The notes beneath the pieces were generated by a model. The model was not told where the DNA came from. It was given only the letters and a program-made list of their open reading frames with translations, and searched no databases. 30,390 nucleotides of DNA from an uncultured Collinsella sp. (GTDB taxonomy: Bacteria > Actinomycetota > Coriobacteriia > Coriobacteriales > Coriobacteriaceae): positions 1 through 30,390 of the forward strand of contig CAUASQ010000003.1 in assembly GCA_958431945.1 (NCBI GenBank). Reading direction: 5' to 3'. Shown piece after piece: positions 8,761 to 16,144 of the stretch (position 1 is the first letter of the stretch; each line of letters opens with the position of its first letter). Made by a program: the position numbers and the translations under genes.

Positions 8761-10983
8761 CTACACGATTTGATTCACGTGCGTCTCGTCGTCGAACTTG
8801 GCGGCGCCGGGCTCAACATCCTGGGGAGCGGCGGCGTCCACCAGAGCCTGCTTGAGCTCGGTGTACTGACGCTCGACTTCGCCCTCGGCCCAAACCTGGT
8901 CAGCAATGGCGTCAACCTGGCAGGCGGAGAACTTGTCCTCGGGCGTATGCGAGACCGGGTCGACCTTGTGAATGGTCAGCTCGTTGCACTTGCCGATCCA
9001 CCACTGGTAGGTCATATAGACCGTGCCCTTGTTGATACGGTCGCTCACGTCGGCGCGGCTGTATACCTGGCCGCGGCGGCTGTGAATCGAGACGATGTCG
9101 CCGTTCTTGATACCGCGCGCCTGGGCGTCCGCGGGATTCATGCGGACAAAGCCGGGCTCGTCGGCGAGCAGCGCCAGCGTCTTGCAGTTGCCAGTCATCG
9201 AGCGGCAGCTGTAGTGGCCGACCTCGCGGACGGTGCACAGGATGAGCGGGTACTCATCGTCGGGAAGCTCGGAGGGCGCCTCCCAGTCGTGCGCCATCAG
9301 GTTGGCGCGGCCGTCCTTGGTGGTGAACTTGCCACCTGCGAACATGTCGGCCGTGCCGTGGTCGTTCACATCGGTGCTCTTAACCGGCCACTGGGCGTAG
9401 CCGCCCTCGGGAGCCATCTTCTCGTAGGTCGCACCCACAAAGTTGGGGCACAGGCTAATGCACTCGTTCCAGATCTGCTCGGTGTTGTCGTAGTGCATGG
9501 GATAGCCCATGCGCGTGGACAGGTCCGCGAAGATCTCCCAGTCGTGGCGGCACTCGCCCTTGGGCGGAACGGCCGCGTCAAAGTGCTGGAAGCTACGGTC
9601 GGATGCGGTAAAGACACCCTCGTGCTCGCCCCAAGAGGTGGCAGGCAGGATGACGTCGGCGAGCATGGTCGTCTGCGTCATAAAGATGTCCTGGCAGATG
9701 AACAGATCCAGCTCGGAGAGCGTCTTGCGCATTCCGGCCGAATCAGGCTCGGTCTGGACCGGGTCCTCGCCGTAGTTGTAGAAGCAGTGCACCTTGCCCG
9801 CGTCGACCAGGTGACCCAGGTCGGTGAGCTTGTAGCCCTCCTCCAAGGGGAGCTTTTCCTCGGGCACGCCCCAAGCCTTGGCAAACTTGGCACGCACAGC
9901 CGGGTCGGTGACCTTCTGGTAGCCAGGGTACAGGTTGGGCAGCATGCCCATATCGCAGGAGCCCTGGACGTTGTTCTGGCCACGCACGGGCGCGAGGCCG
10001 GAATTGGGTTTGCCGATCTGGCCGGCAACGCAGGCGATGGAGGCGATGGTGTGCACCGTCTTCAGGTTCTGCTTCTGCTGGCATACGCCCATGCCCCAGC
10101 CAATGATGGCAGAGGGCTTCGCCGTGGCGTACATCTCGGCAGCTTGGTGGATCAGCGCGGGATCGACACCCGTGATGTCCTGTACGGATTCGGGAGTGTA
10201 GTTCTTGATGGTCTCCCACCACTCGTCAAAGCCGTTCGTATGCTCGGCGACGAATTCCTTGTCGTAGAGGCCATCGTTGACCAGACAGTTGGCAAAGGCG
10301 TTGAGGAACGCAACATTGCAACCGTTCTTGATCGGAAGGTAGAGATCGGCGATACGCGCGGTTTCGATATGGCGCGGGTCGGCGACGATGATCTTGCAAC
10401 CCTTTTCTTTGGCTCGCACGATACGCCTTGCGACGATGGGGTGCGAATCGGCAGGGTTATAGCCGAAGAGGAAAATGCAGCCCGCATCCTCCATACCGGG
10501 GATGGAGCATGACATGCAACCTGAACCAACCGTGTCCATCAGACCGAGGACAGTAGGGCCGTGTCAAGTACGGGCGCAGTTGTCCACGCTGTGGGTGCCG
10601 ATGCACGCACGCGTAAACTTCTGCATGACGTAGTTCGCCTCATTGCCGCCGCCTCGCGAAGAGCCGGTGGTCATGACAGCGTTAGGACCATATTCGTCAA
10701 TTATGGCCTGCATCTTAGATGCGGTGAAATCCAGTGCCTCGTCCCAGCTTACGCGCTCAAGATCCGCGCCCTTGGTGCGGCGGATCATCGGGTGCAGTAC
10801 GCGAGGAGTCAAGATCTTGGTGTCGTTGATGAAGTCGTAGCCGCTCATGCCCTTAAGGCACAGCTCGCCCTGATTGGTGATGCCGTTGAGCGGTTCGGTA
10901 CCCACGACCTGGCCGTTTTGGACCAAGAGGTTAAACTGGCAACCGGCACCGCAGTACGGGCAGATCACTTTATGCTTCTCCAT
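8761..10983 (-). CDS. fdhF: Formate dehydrogenase H, selenocysteine- and molybdopterin-dependent (FdhF); TGA at 10564-10566 read as Sec140
   Basis: Oxidises formate to CO2 and passes electrons to the hydrogenase arm. 740 residues when the in-frame TGA is decoded as selenocysteine; without that the gene looks split into two ORFs (10983-10564 and 10539-8761). Numbering matches E. coli FdhF exactly: [4Fe-4S] ligands Cys8, Cys11, Cys15, Cys42, then Lys44, Sec140 and His141 (CARTUHGP). Downstream stretches such as FGYNPADSHPIV, PVRGQNNVQGSCDMG, ILPATSWGEHEGVFTASDRSFQ and VREVGHYSCRSMTGNC are bis-MGD binding parts of the family. The ATG at 10983 (MEKHKVICPYCGAGCQ) has AAGGAGGG just upstream, so an upstream in-frame extension is not used. 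It lies between hydN and hyfA, all on one strand. Confidence 0.97.
10528..10566 (-). promoter_or_regulatory. SECIS element for Sec140 of fdhF
   Basis: The TGA (10566-10564) is followed on the minus strand by a stem TGTCC (10552-10548) pairing with GGACA (10537-10533), extended inward by a UC/GA pairing with a bulged U, leaving an apical GGUCU. The E. coli fdhF SECIS has the same GGUCU loop bound by SelB, at a similar distance from the UGA. This is direct base pairing seen in the sequence; SelB binding is from established knowledge. Confidence 0.88.
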
Positions 10984-11006
10984 GACACCCTCCTTCCTTT
11001 CTCTGC

Positions 11007-11022
11007 TACCGATTAATCGGTA
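11007..11022. promoter_or_regulatory. Perfect 16-bp palindrome upstream of fdhF
   Basis: TACCGATTAATCGGTA is a perfect palindrome 24 bases before the fdhF start, in the 76-base gap after hydN. It could be an operator for an internal promoter or a small RNA hairpin near the ribosome site. No convincing -35/-10 pair was found beside it. Confidence 0.4.
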
Positions 11023-11059
11023 CGTATTTGACAATCGTCGGGCCTGTATGGCCGCCCGC

Positions 11060-11578
11060 CTACGCCTCGTTTTCGATGGTGGCGCGGGCACGCTCGGCAG
11101 TCAGCTCCGCCAGGCGCTCCTCGTCTACCAAGGTGAGGCCCTTGGTCGGGCACGCCTCGGCACACGCCGGACCGCCGGGACGGTCCACGCACAGGTCGCA
11201 CTTGAGCACGAAGCTCTTAGTCTGCGAACCCACGCGCACGTCGCCCATCAAGACGGGGACCTGCGTGGTCGCCACGCTCACGGCACCAAAGGGGCACGCC
11301 ATGACGCAGCTCTTGCAGCCGATGCAGTTGTCCTCGTTAACGCCGATGCGATGGTTCTTTGGATCAAAGAACAAGGCACCCGTGGGGCAGGCCTTAGCGC
11401 ACGGGGCATCCTCGCAGTGATGGCAAGCCACCGGTGCGGAGATCTCGTACGTACGCGTCACGCGCAGGCGCGGCGCGGCGATGTTGCCGGGGATGTCGTG
11501 CGCCTCGATGCACGCCGCCATGCAGGTTTGGCACCCAATGCAGCGTGAGGAATCGGCTACGACTCGTTTATTGCCCAT
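11060..11578 (-). CDS. hydN: HydN-like four-cluster ferredoxin
   Basis: 172 residues, like E. coli HydN (175), an electron carrier associated with formate dehydrogenase H. Cys motifs in order: CIGCQTCMAAC, CHHCEDAPCAKACP, CIGCKSCVMACP and CDLC with CAEACP, predicting four [4Fe-4S] clusters. The ATG at 11578 (MGNKRVVADSSRCIGC) follows AGGAGGGAG; the longer in-frame ORF back to 11704 lacks conserved sequence and a ribosome site. First gene of the apparent hydN-fdhF-hyf operon. It could equally be called HycB-like, since the families are close. Confidence 0.87.
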   Translation of the reverse strand: MGNKRVVADSSRCIGCQTCMAACIEAHDIPGNIAAPRLRVTRTYEISAPVACHHCEDAPCAKACPTGALFFDPKNHRIGVNEDNCIGCKSCVMACPFGAVSVATTQVPVLMGDVRVGSQTKSFVLKCDLCVDRPGGPACAEACPTKGLTLVDEERLAELTAERARATIENEA

Positions 11579-12005
11579 GTTGTTCACTCCCTCCTGAATC
11601 CCATGCCGGAGAGACCCTGTCGACGTTGTCCCAAGCCGCCCGTGACCTGGCATCGGCGTATCGAATGCATGCGGCGAAACAGGCACTCGGTAGAATTTCT
11701 CCAACGGTATACAGGTTGAATATACGCAGTTGCAGGGGGTAAACTTGAGCGTAACCCCTGCAATACGTGTGTATTGCAGGGGTTTGGGCTGGTTAGGATT
11801 ATTCTTGGGTAGCTATAAAGATAAGTGTATTACACGCGTACGCCAAGAAAGATTTCGCGCTCGTTTATGCAGGATGTAGTACGTTTGTAATGTTGATCGC
11901 GCTCAATTACTCTAGTGCAATAAAGTAGTAGTTATAAGATTGGCTATTACTAGCCGAAACTGTATGTGACTATTCATACTGCACGCTCATTAAGGGAGGC
12001 CAGTG
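11579..12005. other. Divergent regulatory gap between hydN (minus) and antitoxin (plus)
   Basis: 427 bases without a credible gene. It is clearly more AT-rich from about 11790 to 11990 than its neighbours. It holds the TTGCAGGGG repeat cluster (11730-11784) and several small palindromes, including GGCTATTACTAGCC near 11942-11955 and GTATG/CATAC arms near 11972-11989 just before the antitoxin. TATATT and TATACC sequences on the minus strand (11707-11726) are possible -10 boxes for hydN but no good -35 is paired with them. Confidence 0.6.
11730..11784. promoter_or_regulatory. Three copies of TTGCAGGGG half-site upstream of hydN; competing hairpins
   Basis: TTGCAGGGGG at 11730-11739 (plus), AACCCCTGCAA at 11753-11763 (same motif on minus) and TTGCAGGGGTT at 11774-11784 (plus). 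The middle copy can pair with either flank: a 12-bp perfect stem 11755-11766/11771-11782 with a GTGT loop, or a 10-bp stem with 11730-11739. This fits either operators for a dimeric regulator or a switchable RNA leader of the hydN-fdhF-hyf operon. The plus-strand 12-bp hairpin has no good T tract, so a simple terminator is unlikely. Confidence 0.55.
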
Positions 12006-12329
12006 ATGTCATCGACTCAAAAACGAGCCATCCTGCAGGTGCGCATTCGCGAGGAAGACAAGCAGCATGCCGAGCGTCTCTACGACGCCATGGGCACATC
12101 GCTCGCCGAGGCTGTCCGTCTATTTGTCGCGCAGAGCATTTTGATGCGCAAGCTCCCCTTTCAGCCGGTCGCCGTGCGCTCAAAGGACGGCACCGCCGCC
12201 TATGGAACGCTCAAAGCATATGGGGACCCCAATCGCCGCTCCAAGGAGCGCAATGCCTGGATTGAATACCTTGCTACAGAAAGCGACGATTCGATTTTGG
12301 GTCCCGAGGAAGTAGATATCCATGAGTAG
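12006..12329 (+). CDS. RelB/DinJ-type ribbon-helix-helix antitoxin
   Basis: 107 residues. The N-terminal ~50 residues (KRAILQVRIREEDKQHAERLYDAMGTSLAEAVRLFVAQSILMRKLPF) have the pattern of RelB/DinJ antitoxins: a short beta strand for DNA contact, then two helices of an RHH fold. The C-terminal half is acidic and should wrap the partner toxin. The ATG at 12006 is 6 bases after GGGAGG; a GTG directly before it is less well placed. It overlaps the downstream PIN-domain gene by 8 bases, the usual coupling of toxin-antitoxin pairs. Antitoxins of this type normally repress their own promoter; the arms GTATG/CATAC just upstream may be the operator. Confidence 0.8.
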   Translation: MSSTQKRAILQVRIREEDKQHAERLYDAMGTSLAEAVRLFVAQSILMRKLPFQPVAVRSKDGTAAYGTLKAYGDPNRRSKERNAWIEYLATESDDSILGPEEVDIHE

Positions 12330-12777
12330 CACCATCATCGACGAGACCGTCATCCTGCGCTATCTGCTCGACGACGACGAGGTCCTGTCGCCGCGCGCCG
12401 CCAAGGTCATCGCCACGCGCACCGCTCGTGTCTACCCCGAGATCATCACGCGCGTCGTGGTCACGCTGCGCGACGTCTATAAGGTTCCACGCGTTGAGAT
12501 TGCTGCGGCCATGAAAAGGCTGATCGATGACGTCATGGTCGACGAGCCCACCGTTGTCGCCCTTGCCGTCAAACTCTTTGGCAAGACCCATATGGACTTT
12601 ACCGACTGCCTCCTCGCAGCCCGAACAGCCATCTACAACGATGGTGTCGTGAGCTTTGGCAAGCCCATCATCCAAGGCATGATCGATTACCGCCGCAAGC
12701 GCCAAACCGCAGCCGAAGCCCGCAGCCGCAGCATCGACTCCACCATCGACAAGCTCCGCCACCGCCCCCGCAGCTAA
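12322..12777 (+). CDS. PIN-domain (VapC-like) putative toxin with degenerate active site
   Basis: 151 residues. The start STIIDETVILRYLLDDDE matches the first PIN motif with Asp7, and MDFTDCLLAARTA gives Asp92/Asp95, so it is probably a VapC-like RNase toxin paired with the upstream antitoxin (8-base overlap). In ordinary PIN toxins a Glu follows in the second helix and a final Asp occurs in a TFD-like motif; here the corresponding stretches read ITRVVVTLRDVY and SFGK, so two usual acidic ligands seem missing. The C-terminal tail is strongly basic (RRKRQ..RSRS..RHRPRS). It could therefore be weakly active, inactive, or use other residues. Pairing of a RelB-type antitoxin with a PIN toxin is known. 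Confidence 0.72.
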   Translation: MSSTIIDETVILRYLLDDDEVLSPRAAKVIATRTARVYPEIITRVVVTLRDVYKVPRVEIAAAMKRLIDDVMVDEPTVVALAVKLFGKTHMDFTDCLLAARTAIYNDGVVSFGKPIIQGMIDYRRKRQTAAEARSRSIDSTIDKLRHRPRS

Positions 12778-12788
12778 CCCCATCCCCT

Positions 12789-13227
12789 CCTAAGTTGCGG
12801 TGAAATAGTTCCTAGATTAGGCTTATTCGCGCTTTTCAGAAATTAATTAACCGCAACTTCCAGGTTGGCCATCCGAAACTGGCAGCCTTGGACCGCGAAT
12901 CCTACTGTTCGCCACAAAATGGGCCTATCTACTACGTTTAACCGATTACCCTCGACCATACAGAAATCCGAAATATCAAAACAGCTGGTAGACGGCTTGC
13001 CGATTTTCCGAAACTGCTGCTATGGTCGTCCCCTGCGGGCCAAACGTAGTAGATGGGCCGCTTTCGTGGCTCAACACCAGACCAGTCATTTTGGGGCAGG
13101 GCTTTTTTTGACCACATTTCCCAGCCGATCGCCAGAGCAGTCAAAAAGCCCGCTCCAAATTAGCTACCCCGGCCTTTAATGGGCCCGCAAAAGCCAAAAG
13201 ACAGTCCGTATTTAACCGCAACTTAGG
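12789..13227. repeat. MITE-like element with 19-bp terminal inverted repeats and nested palindromes
   Basis: Left end CCTAAGTTGCGGTGAAATA (12789-12807) and right end 13209-13227 are inverted copies with one mismatch. A third copy of the core (ACCGCAACTT) sits inverted at 12850-12859, making a small hairpin with the left end. Inside, 29-base inverted arms at 12911-12939 and 13042-13070 differ at four positions, an 8-bp pair CGACCATA/TATGGTCG lies at 12953-12960/13021-13028, and a third imperfect pair lies at 13090-13111/13141-13159. No transposase. It looks like a non-autonomous mobile or structured repeat next to a tRNA locus. Confidence 0.65.
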
Positions 13228-13237
13228 TGGGCGCGGA

Positions 13238-13260
13238 GCGGGTTCGATTCCCGTCGCCCG
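13238..13260 (+). repeat. Inverted 23-bp copy of the tRNA-Gly T-arm and acceptor end
   Basis: Bases 13238-13260 on the plus strand are identical to the minus-strand 3' part of tRNA-Gly (13349-13327), covering the T stem-loop and most of the 3' acceptor strand. The flanks differ, so it is a fragment, not a gene: no D arm or anticodon precedes it. It begins 10 bases after the repeat element ends. It may be a leftover attachment-site copy or a broken tRNA duplicate. Confidence 0.8.
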
Positions 13261-13321
13261 GCGCGTAAACGAAAACAGCTCTGATCCCCAAAGGAAACCA
13301 AAGCCGTTAAAACAATTCTTG

Positions 13322-13395
13322 TGGAGCGGGCGACGGGAATCGAACCCGCGTCATCAGCTTGGAAGGCTGGGGTTCTACCATTGAACTACGCCCGC
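13322..13395 (-). tRNA. tRNA-Gly (anticodon TCC)
   Basis: The minus strand folds as a full cloverleaf: acceptor GCGGGCG pairing with CGCCCGC, T loop GGGTTCGATTCCC, anticodon loop CTTCCAA giving TCC, and an encoded CCA end (13324-13322) after discriminator T. 74 bases with CCA. It lies 6 bases downstream of tRNA-Pro and shares its promoter. Confidence 0.96.
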
Positions 13396-13401
13396 AAGAT
13401 A

Positions 13402-13478
13402 TGGTCGGGACGACAGGATTTGAACCTGCGACATCCTGCTCCCAAAGCAGGCGCGCTACCAAACTGCGCCACGTCCCG
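13402..13478 (-). tRNA. tRNA-Pro (anticodon TGG)
   Basis: Minus strand begins CGGGACGTGGCGCAG, typical of bacterial tRNA-Pro; the anticodon loop TTTGGGA gives TGG; T loop GGTTCAAATCC; acceptor CGGGACG pairs with CGTCCCG, discriminator A and encoded CCA (13404-13402). 77 bases. Confidence 0.96.
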
Positions 13479-13529
13479 AAGGTGTTGAGCAGCTAAGGTC
13501 TAAACCTTGCGTGTCCCAAAGCGAAGGAA

Positions 13530-13558
13530 ATTATAGGGGAGACTCCCCGCCTGTGCAA
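13530..13558 (-). promoter_or_regulatory. Promoter of the tRNA-Pro/tRNA-Gly unit
   Basis: On the minus strand TTGCAC (13558-13553), a 17-base spacer and TATAAT (13535-13530) form a near-consensus sigma-70-type promoter about 50 bases upstream of tRNA-Pro. The spacer contains GGGGA/TCCCC arms that might also act as the brnQ terminator. Confidence 0.8.
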
Positions 13559-13569
13559 GCGCAGAAACC

Positions 13570-14928
13570 CTAGCTCCTCGAATGTGCGACAAACTTGCTG
13601 TGGAGCAGACCGATCACAAACGCCACCACGGCGACTGGCGCCCACGCGGCACCGATATCCGCCAGGGGCAATGCATCGAACGGCAGCCACGCGCCCGCAA
13701 AGAACGCATCGCGGACCGAAGTGATCACACTCTGCACCGCGACAACGCCGCCGACCCAGACCCACACCTGCGGATGAGCGTCGCAAAAGCCGTGCACCAG
13801 GCCCATCAGTACCAGCACGATGGCAACGGGATACAAGGCGTTGAGCATGGGCACCGAGAACATAAGAATCACGTCGAGGCCCACATTGGAGAGCACGCAC
13901 GAAAACGCTGCGAACACAAAGGCGAGAACCGCAAAGGGACGGCGCATGGCCTCCTCAGAGGCCTCCGCTCCCCCTTCGACCACATACGTCTCGCAGAAGT
14001 AACGCGAGCAGCAGCTGATGAGGCCGATGCACACGTTCATGCAGGCGAGGAAGAAGATGGCGAAGACCACGACCGTGCCGGCAAGCCCAAAATGCATGGA
14101 GGCCGAACGGGCGAGGATGGCGGCGCCGTTGGTAGCGTCGGGCATCACGGTGCCGAGCTGCATACCGGCAAGTCCCAAGCCGCAGTAGATGATGGCCATG
14201 AGCACGCCGGCGATCACGCCGGAGCGCGAAATCTCGAAGGCCACGCGCTTGTCATCGGTAACGCCCAGCTCGTGTATGGTCTCGGCGATGATGATGCCAA
14301 AGGCGAGCGACGCGAGCAGGTCCATGGTCTGGTAGCCGGTCAAAAAGCCCTGCACGGCAGCACCGGCATCATAGGGAGCCTGCGGCGCGGCGGCGGGGCC
14401 CAGCGGCGAGACCATGGCGGCACCCACGACCAATACGATAAGGGCAATGAGCGCGGGGCCCGTAATGCGGCCGAGCACGCGTGTGATGACGCCCGGGCGC
14501 AGCGTGAGCGCAAACGCGACGACAAAGAAGCCGACGGCAAACACCAGGCGCGCCGTGCCGAGCGAGACGCCCTCGGGCAACAGCGGCACCAGCATCTCGA
14601 AGGCCGTAGAGCTTGTGCGCGGAATGGCCAGGCACGGACCGATGGCCAGGTAGACCGCCGCAACGAAGAATTCGCCAAACTTAGGATGCACACGCCCGGC
14701 CAGCTCTCGGGCCGTGCCAGCGAGCGCGACGGCGATAAATCCCATAACGGGCAGACCGATAGCGGCAATCAAAAAGCCGATCATGGCAACCGGCGTGGCA
14801 GAACCTGCCTGCAGCGCCAGCAGCGGCGGAATAATGAGGTTACCGGCGCCAAAGAGCATCGAGAACAGCGCAATGCCGACGGTAACGACATGGTCGGAAC
14901 GCAGACCGCGCGGGGCGGATGAAGCCAT
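13570..14928 (-). CDS. brnQ: Branched-chain amino acid transporter BrnQ (LIVCS family)
   Basis: 452-residue membrane protein, about a dozen hydrophobic helices, typical length for BrnQ, which imports leucine, isoleucine and valine with Na+ or H+. Family stretches seen are VGIALFSMLFGAGNLIIPPLLALQAG (residues ~17-42), FFVAAVYLAIGPCLAIPRTSSTAFEM (~88-113), and GFLTGYQTMDLLASLAFGIII (~190-210). The ATG at 14928 (MASSAPRGLRSDHVV) is preceded by AAAGGTG; an in-frame GTG two codons upstream sits inside that site. It is a single-gene unit: a terminator for the selenium operon lies just upstream and the tRNA promoter just downstream. No regulator or T-box was seen in its short leader. Confidence 0.92.
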   Translation of the reverse strand: MASSAPRGLRSDHVVTVGIALFSMLFGAGNLIIPPLLALQAGSATPVAMIGFLIAAIGLPVMGFIAVALAGTARELAGRVHPKFGEFFVAAVYLAIGPCLAIPRTSSTAFEMLVPLLPEGVSLGTARLVFAVGFFVVAFALTLRPGVITRVLGRITGPALIALIVLVVGAAMVSPLGPAAAPQAPYDAGAAVQGFLTGYQTMDLLASLAFGIIIAETIHELGVTDDKRVAFEISRSGVIAGVLMAIIYCGLGLAGMQLGTVMPDATNGAAILARSASMHFGLAGTVVVFAIFFLACMNVCIGLISCCSRYFCETYVVEGGAEASEEAMRRPFAVLAFVFAAFSCVLSNVGLDVILMFSVPMLNALYPVAIVLVLMGLVHGFCDAHPQVWVWVGGVVAVQSVITSVRDAFFAGAWLPFDALPLADIGAAWAPVAVVAFVIGLLHSKFVAHSRS

Positions 14929-14951
14929 AGGCACACCTTTCGGGTCGAAAC

Positions 14952-14981
14952 AAAAACGGGACGGGCAAAATACCCGTCCCG
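14952..14981 (-). terminator. Rho-independent terminator of the selenium operon
   Basis: Nine-base perfect stem CGGGACGGG/CCCGTCCCG (14957-14965 and 14973-14981), 7-base loop, followed on the minus strand by TTTTTGTTT. It stands 24 bases after the stop of the aminotransferase gene, ending the operon before brnQ. Confidence 0.9.
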
Positions 14982-15004
14982 CAAGTATAAACGGTCCAGC
15001 AGCT

Positions 15005-16144
15005 TTAGCAGACTAAATTGCGCAGAGCATCGATAGCCGTATCGACTTCTTCGGTCGTGTTGAAATACCCAAACGAGAAGCGGACGACACCCTGGCGCTC
15101 GGTATCTAACGCACGGTGCATGAGCGGAGCGCAATGGGCACCGGGGCGCGTCGCAATCCCCCACCCTTGCATGAGCGCGTCCGAGATCTCGGCCGAGTCG
15201 ATATCACCCACGTTGAGTGAGACGATCGCCGAGCGCACGGGCTGGTCAAACGCACCGTAGAGCGCAATGCCGGGGATTTCGCGAGCACCGGCGAGGAAGC
15301 GCTCTGCAAGCGAGCGCTCATGCGCCGCAATCGCCTCGACCCCACCTTGCGCCTCGATAAAGTCGAGACCGGCAGAAAGTCCCGCGATGCCGTGGCCGTT
15401 GAGCGTGCCCGCCTCAAGACGCGTGGGCCACTCAAGTGGCTGCAGCGGGTCAAAGCTGTGCACGCCCGTGCCGCCCATGGCCCACGGAGACACGTCAATG
15501 CCCTCCGCCACGGCCAGGCCGCCGGTGCCTTGGGGTCCCATGAGCCCCTTGTGGCCGGTAAAGCACACAATGTCGAGCCCCATGGCATGCATATCGATAC
15601 GCGCCGTGCCGGCAGACTGAGAGGCATCGACGATCACCAGCGCACCTGCCGCATGGGCCATGGCCGCCACGCGCGCAATGTCGACCGCGTTGCCGGTCAC
15701 ATTAGAGGCATGCGTCACCACCACGGCACGCGTACCGGGCGTGACTAGCCGCTCGAGCTCGTCGTAGTCGAGCGCGCCGTTCGCGTCGCAACCCGCATGC
15801 TCAACCGTCACACCCTGCTCTGCCGCCAAGCGATTGAGCGGACGTAGCACGGAGTTGTGCTCGAGCACCGTCGTGACCACGCGGTCGCCGGGGCGCACCA
15901 CGCCACAGATGGCGGTGTTGAGCGCCGCCGTAGAGTTGGGCGTAAAGCACACATGGTCCGCCCTCGGGCAACCTAAAAGGCGCGCGAGCTTGGCACGGCA
16001 ACCGTGAATCGTACGAGCGGCATCGAGGGCACCCGACGTGGCGCCGCGCCCGGCATTGCCGAGCGAGCACATCGCCTGCGTCACGGCATCGATGACCGTC
16101 TGCGGCTTGTGCATGGTCGTCGCCGCGTTATCCAGGTAGATCAT
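15005..16144 (-). CDS. Class V aminotransferase, cysteine desulfurase/selenocysteine lyase-like
   Basis: 379 residues, PLP enzyme of the NifS/SufS/CsdB fold. MIYLDNAATTMHKP starts as these proteins do; VDASQSAG (~173-180) carries the PLP aspartate, CFTGHKGLMGPQGTGG gives Schiff-base Lys199, and RPGAHCAPLMH gives the nucleophile Cys338. It should take sulfur from cysteine or selenium from selenocysteine and hand it to a carrier. The context, last gene after selD, yedF and the DUF3343 gene, argues for a selenium role. The ATG at 16144 has GGGAGG 7 bases upstream and overlaps the DUF3343 stop (ATGA), so the two are coupled. General Fe-S or thiolation desulfurase is the alternative. Confidence 0.88.
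   Translation of the reverse strand: MIYLDNAATTMHKPQTVIDAVTQAMCSLGNAGRGATSGALDAARTIHGCRAKLARLLGCPRADHVCFTPNSTAALNTAICGVVRPGDRVVTTVLEHNSVLRPLNRLAAEQGVTVEHAGCDANGALDYDELERLVTPGTRAVVVTHASNVTGNAVDIARVAAMAHAAGALVIVDASQSAGTARIDMHAMGLDIVCFTGHKGLMGPQGTGGLAVAEGIDVSPWAMGGTGVHSFDPLQPLEWPTRLEAGTLNGHGIAGLSAGLDFIEAQGGVEAIAAHERSLAERFLAGAREIPGIALYGAFDQPVRSAIVSLNVGDIDSAEISDALMQGWGIATRPGAHCAPLMHRALDTERQGVVRFSFGYFNTTEEVDTAIDALRNLVC

Larger units (their letters stand above)
12778..13321. other. Gene-free stretch holding a composite repeat and a tRNA fragment
   Basis: 544 bases with no supported protein gene; short ORFs here have no ribosome site or family. It contains the terminal-inverted-repeat element described separately (12789-13227), the tRNA-Gly 3' fragment (13238-13260) and 60 bases of unremarkable sequence downstream of tRNA-Gly. 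Confidence 0.7.

Noticed and set aside
8770..10512. 580-codon plus-strand ORF opposite fdhF
   Set aside because: Antisense shadow; fdhF matches E. coli FdhF along its full length.
10540..10566. Frameshift or nonsense mutation breaking fdhF
   Set aside because: The frame is unbroken and the TGA sits exactly at the Sec140 position with a SECIS hairpin, so it is recoded, not a pseudogene.
11579..11760. Sigma-54 (-24/-12) promoter for hydN as in E. coli fdhF/hyf
   Set aside because: No GG-n10-GC pair with the TTGCA context at correct spacing was found, and this regulator type is not expected in this group.
12938..13144. Short ORFs inside the repeat element
   Set aside because: No ribosome site, and they are interrupted by palindromes that explain the sequence better.
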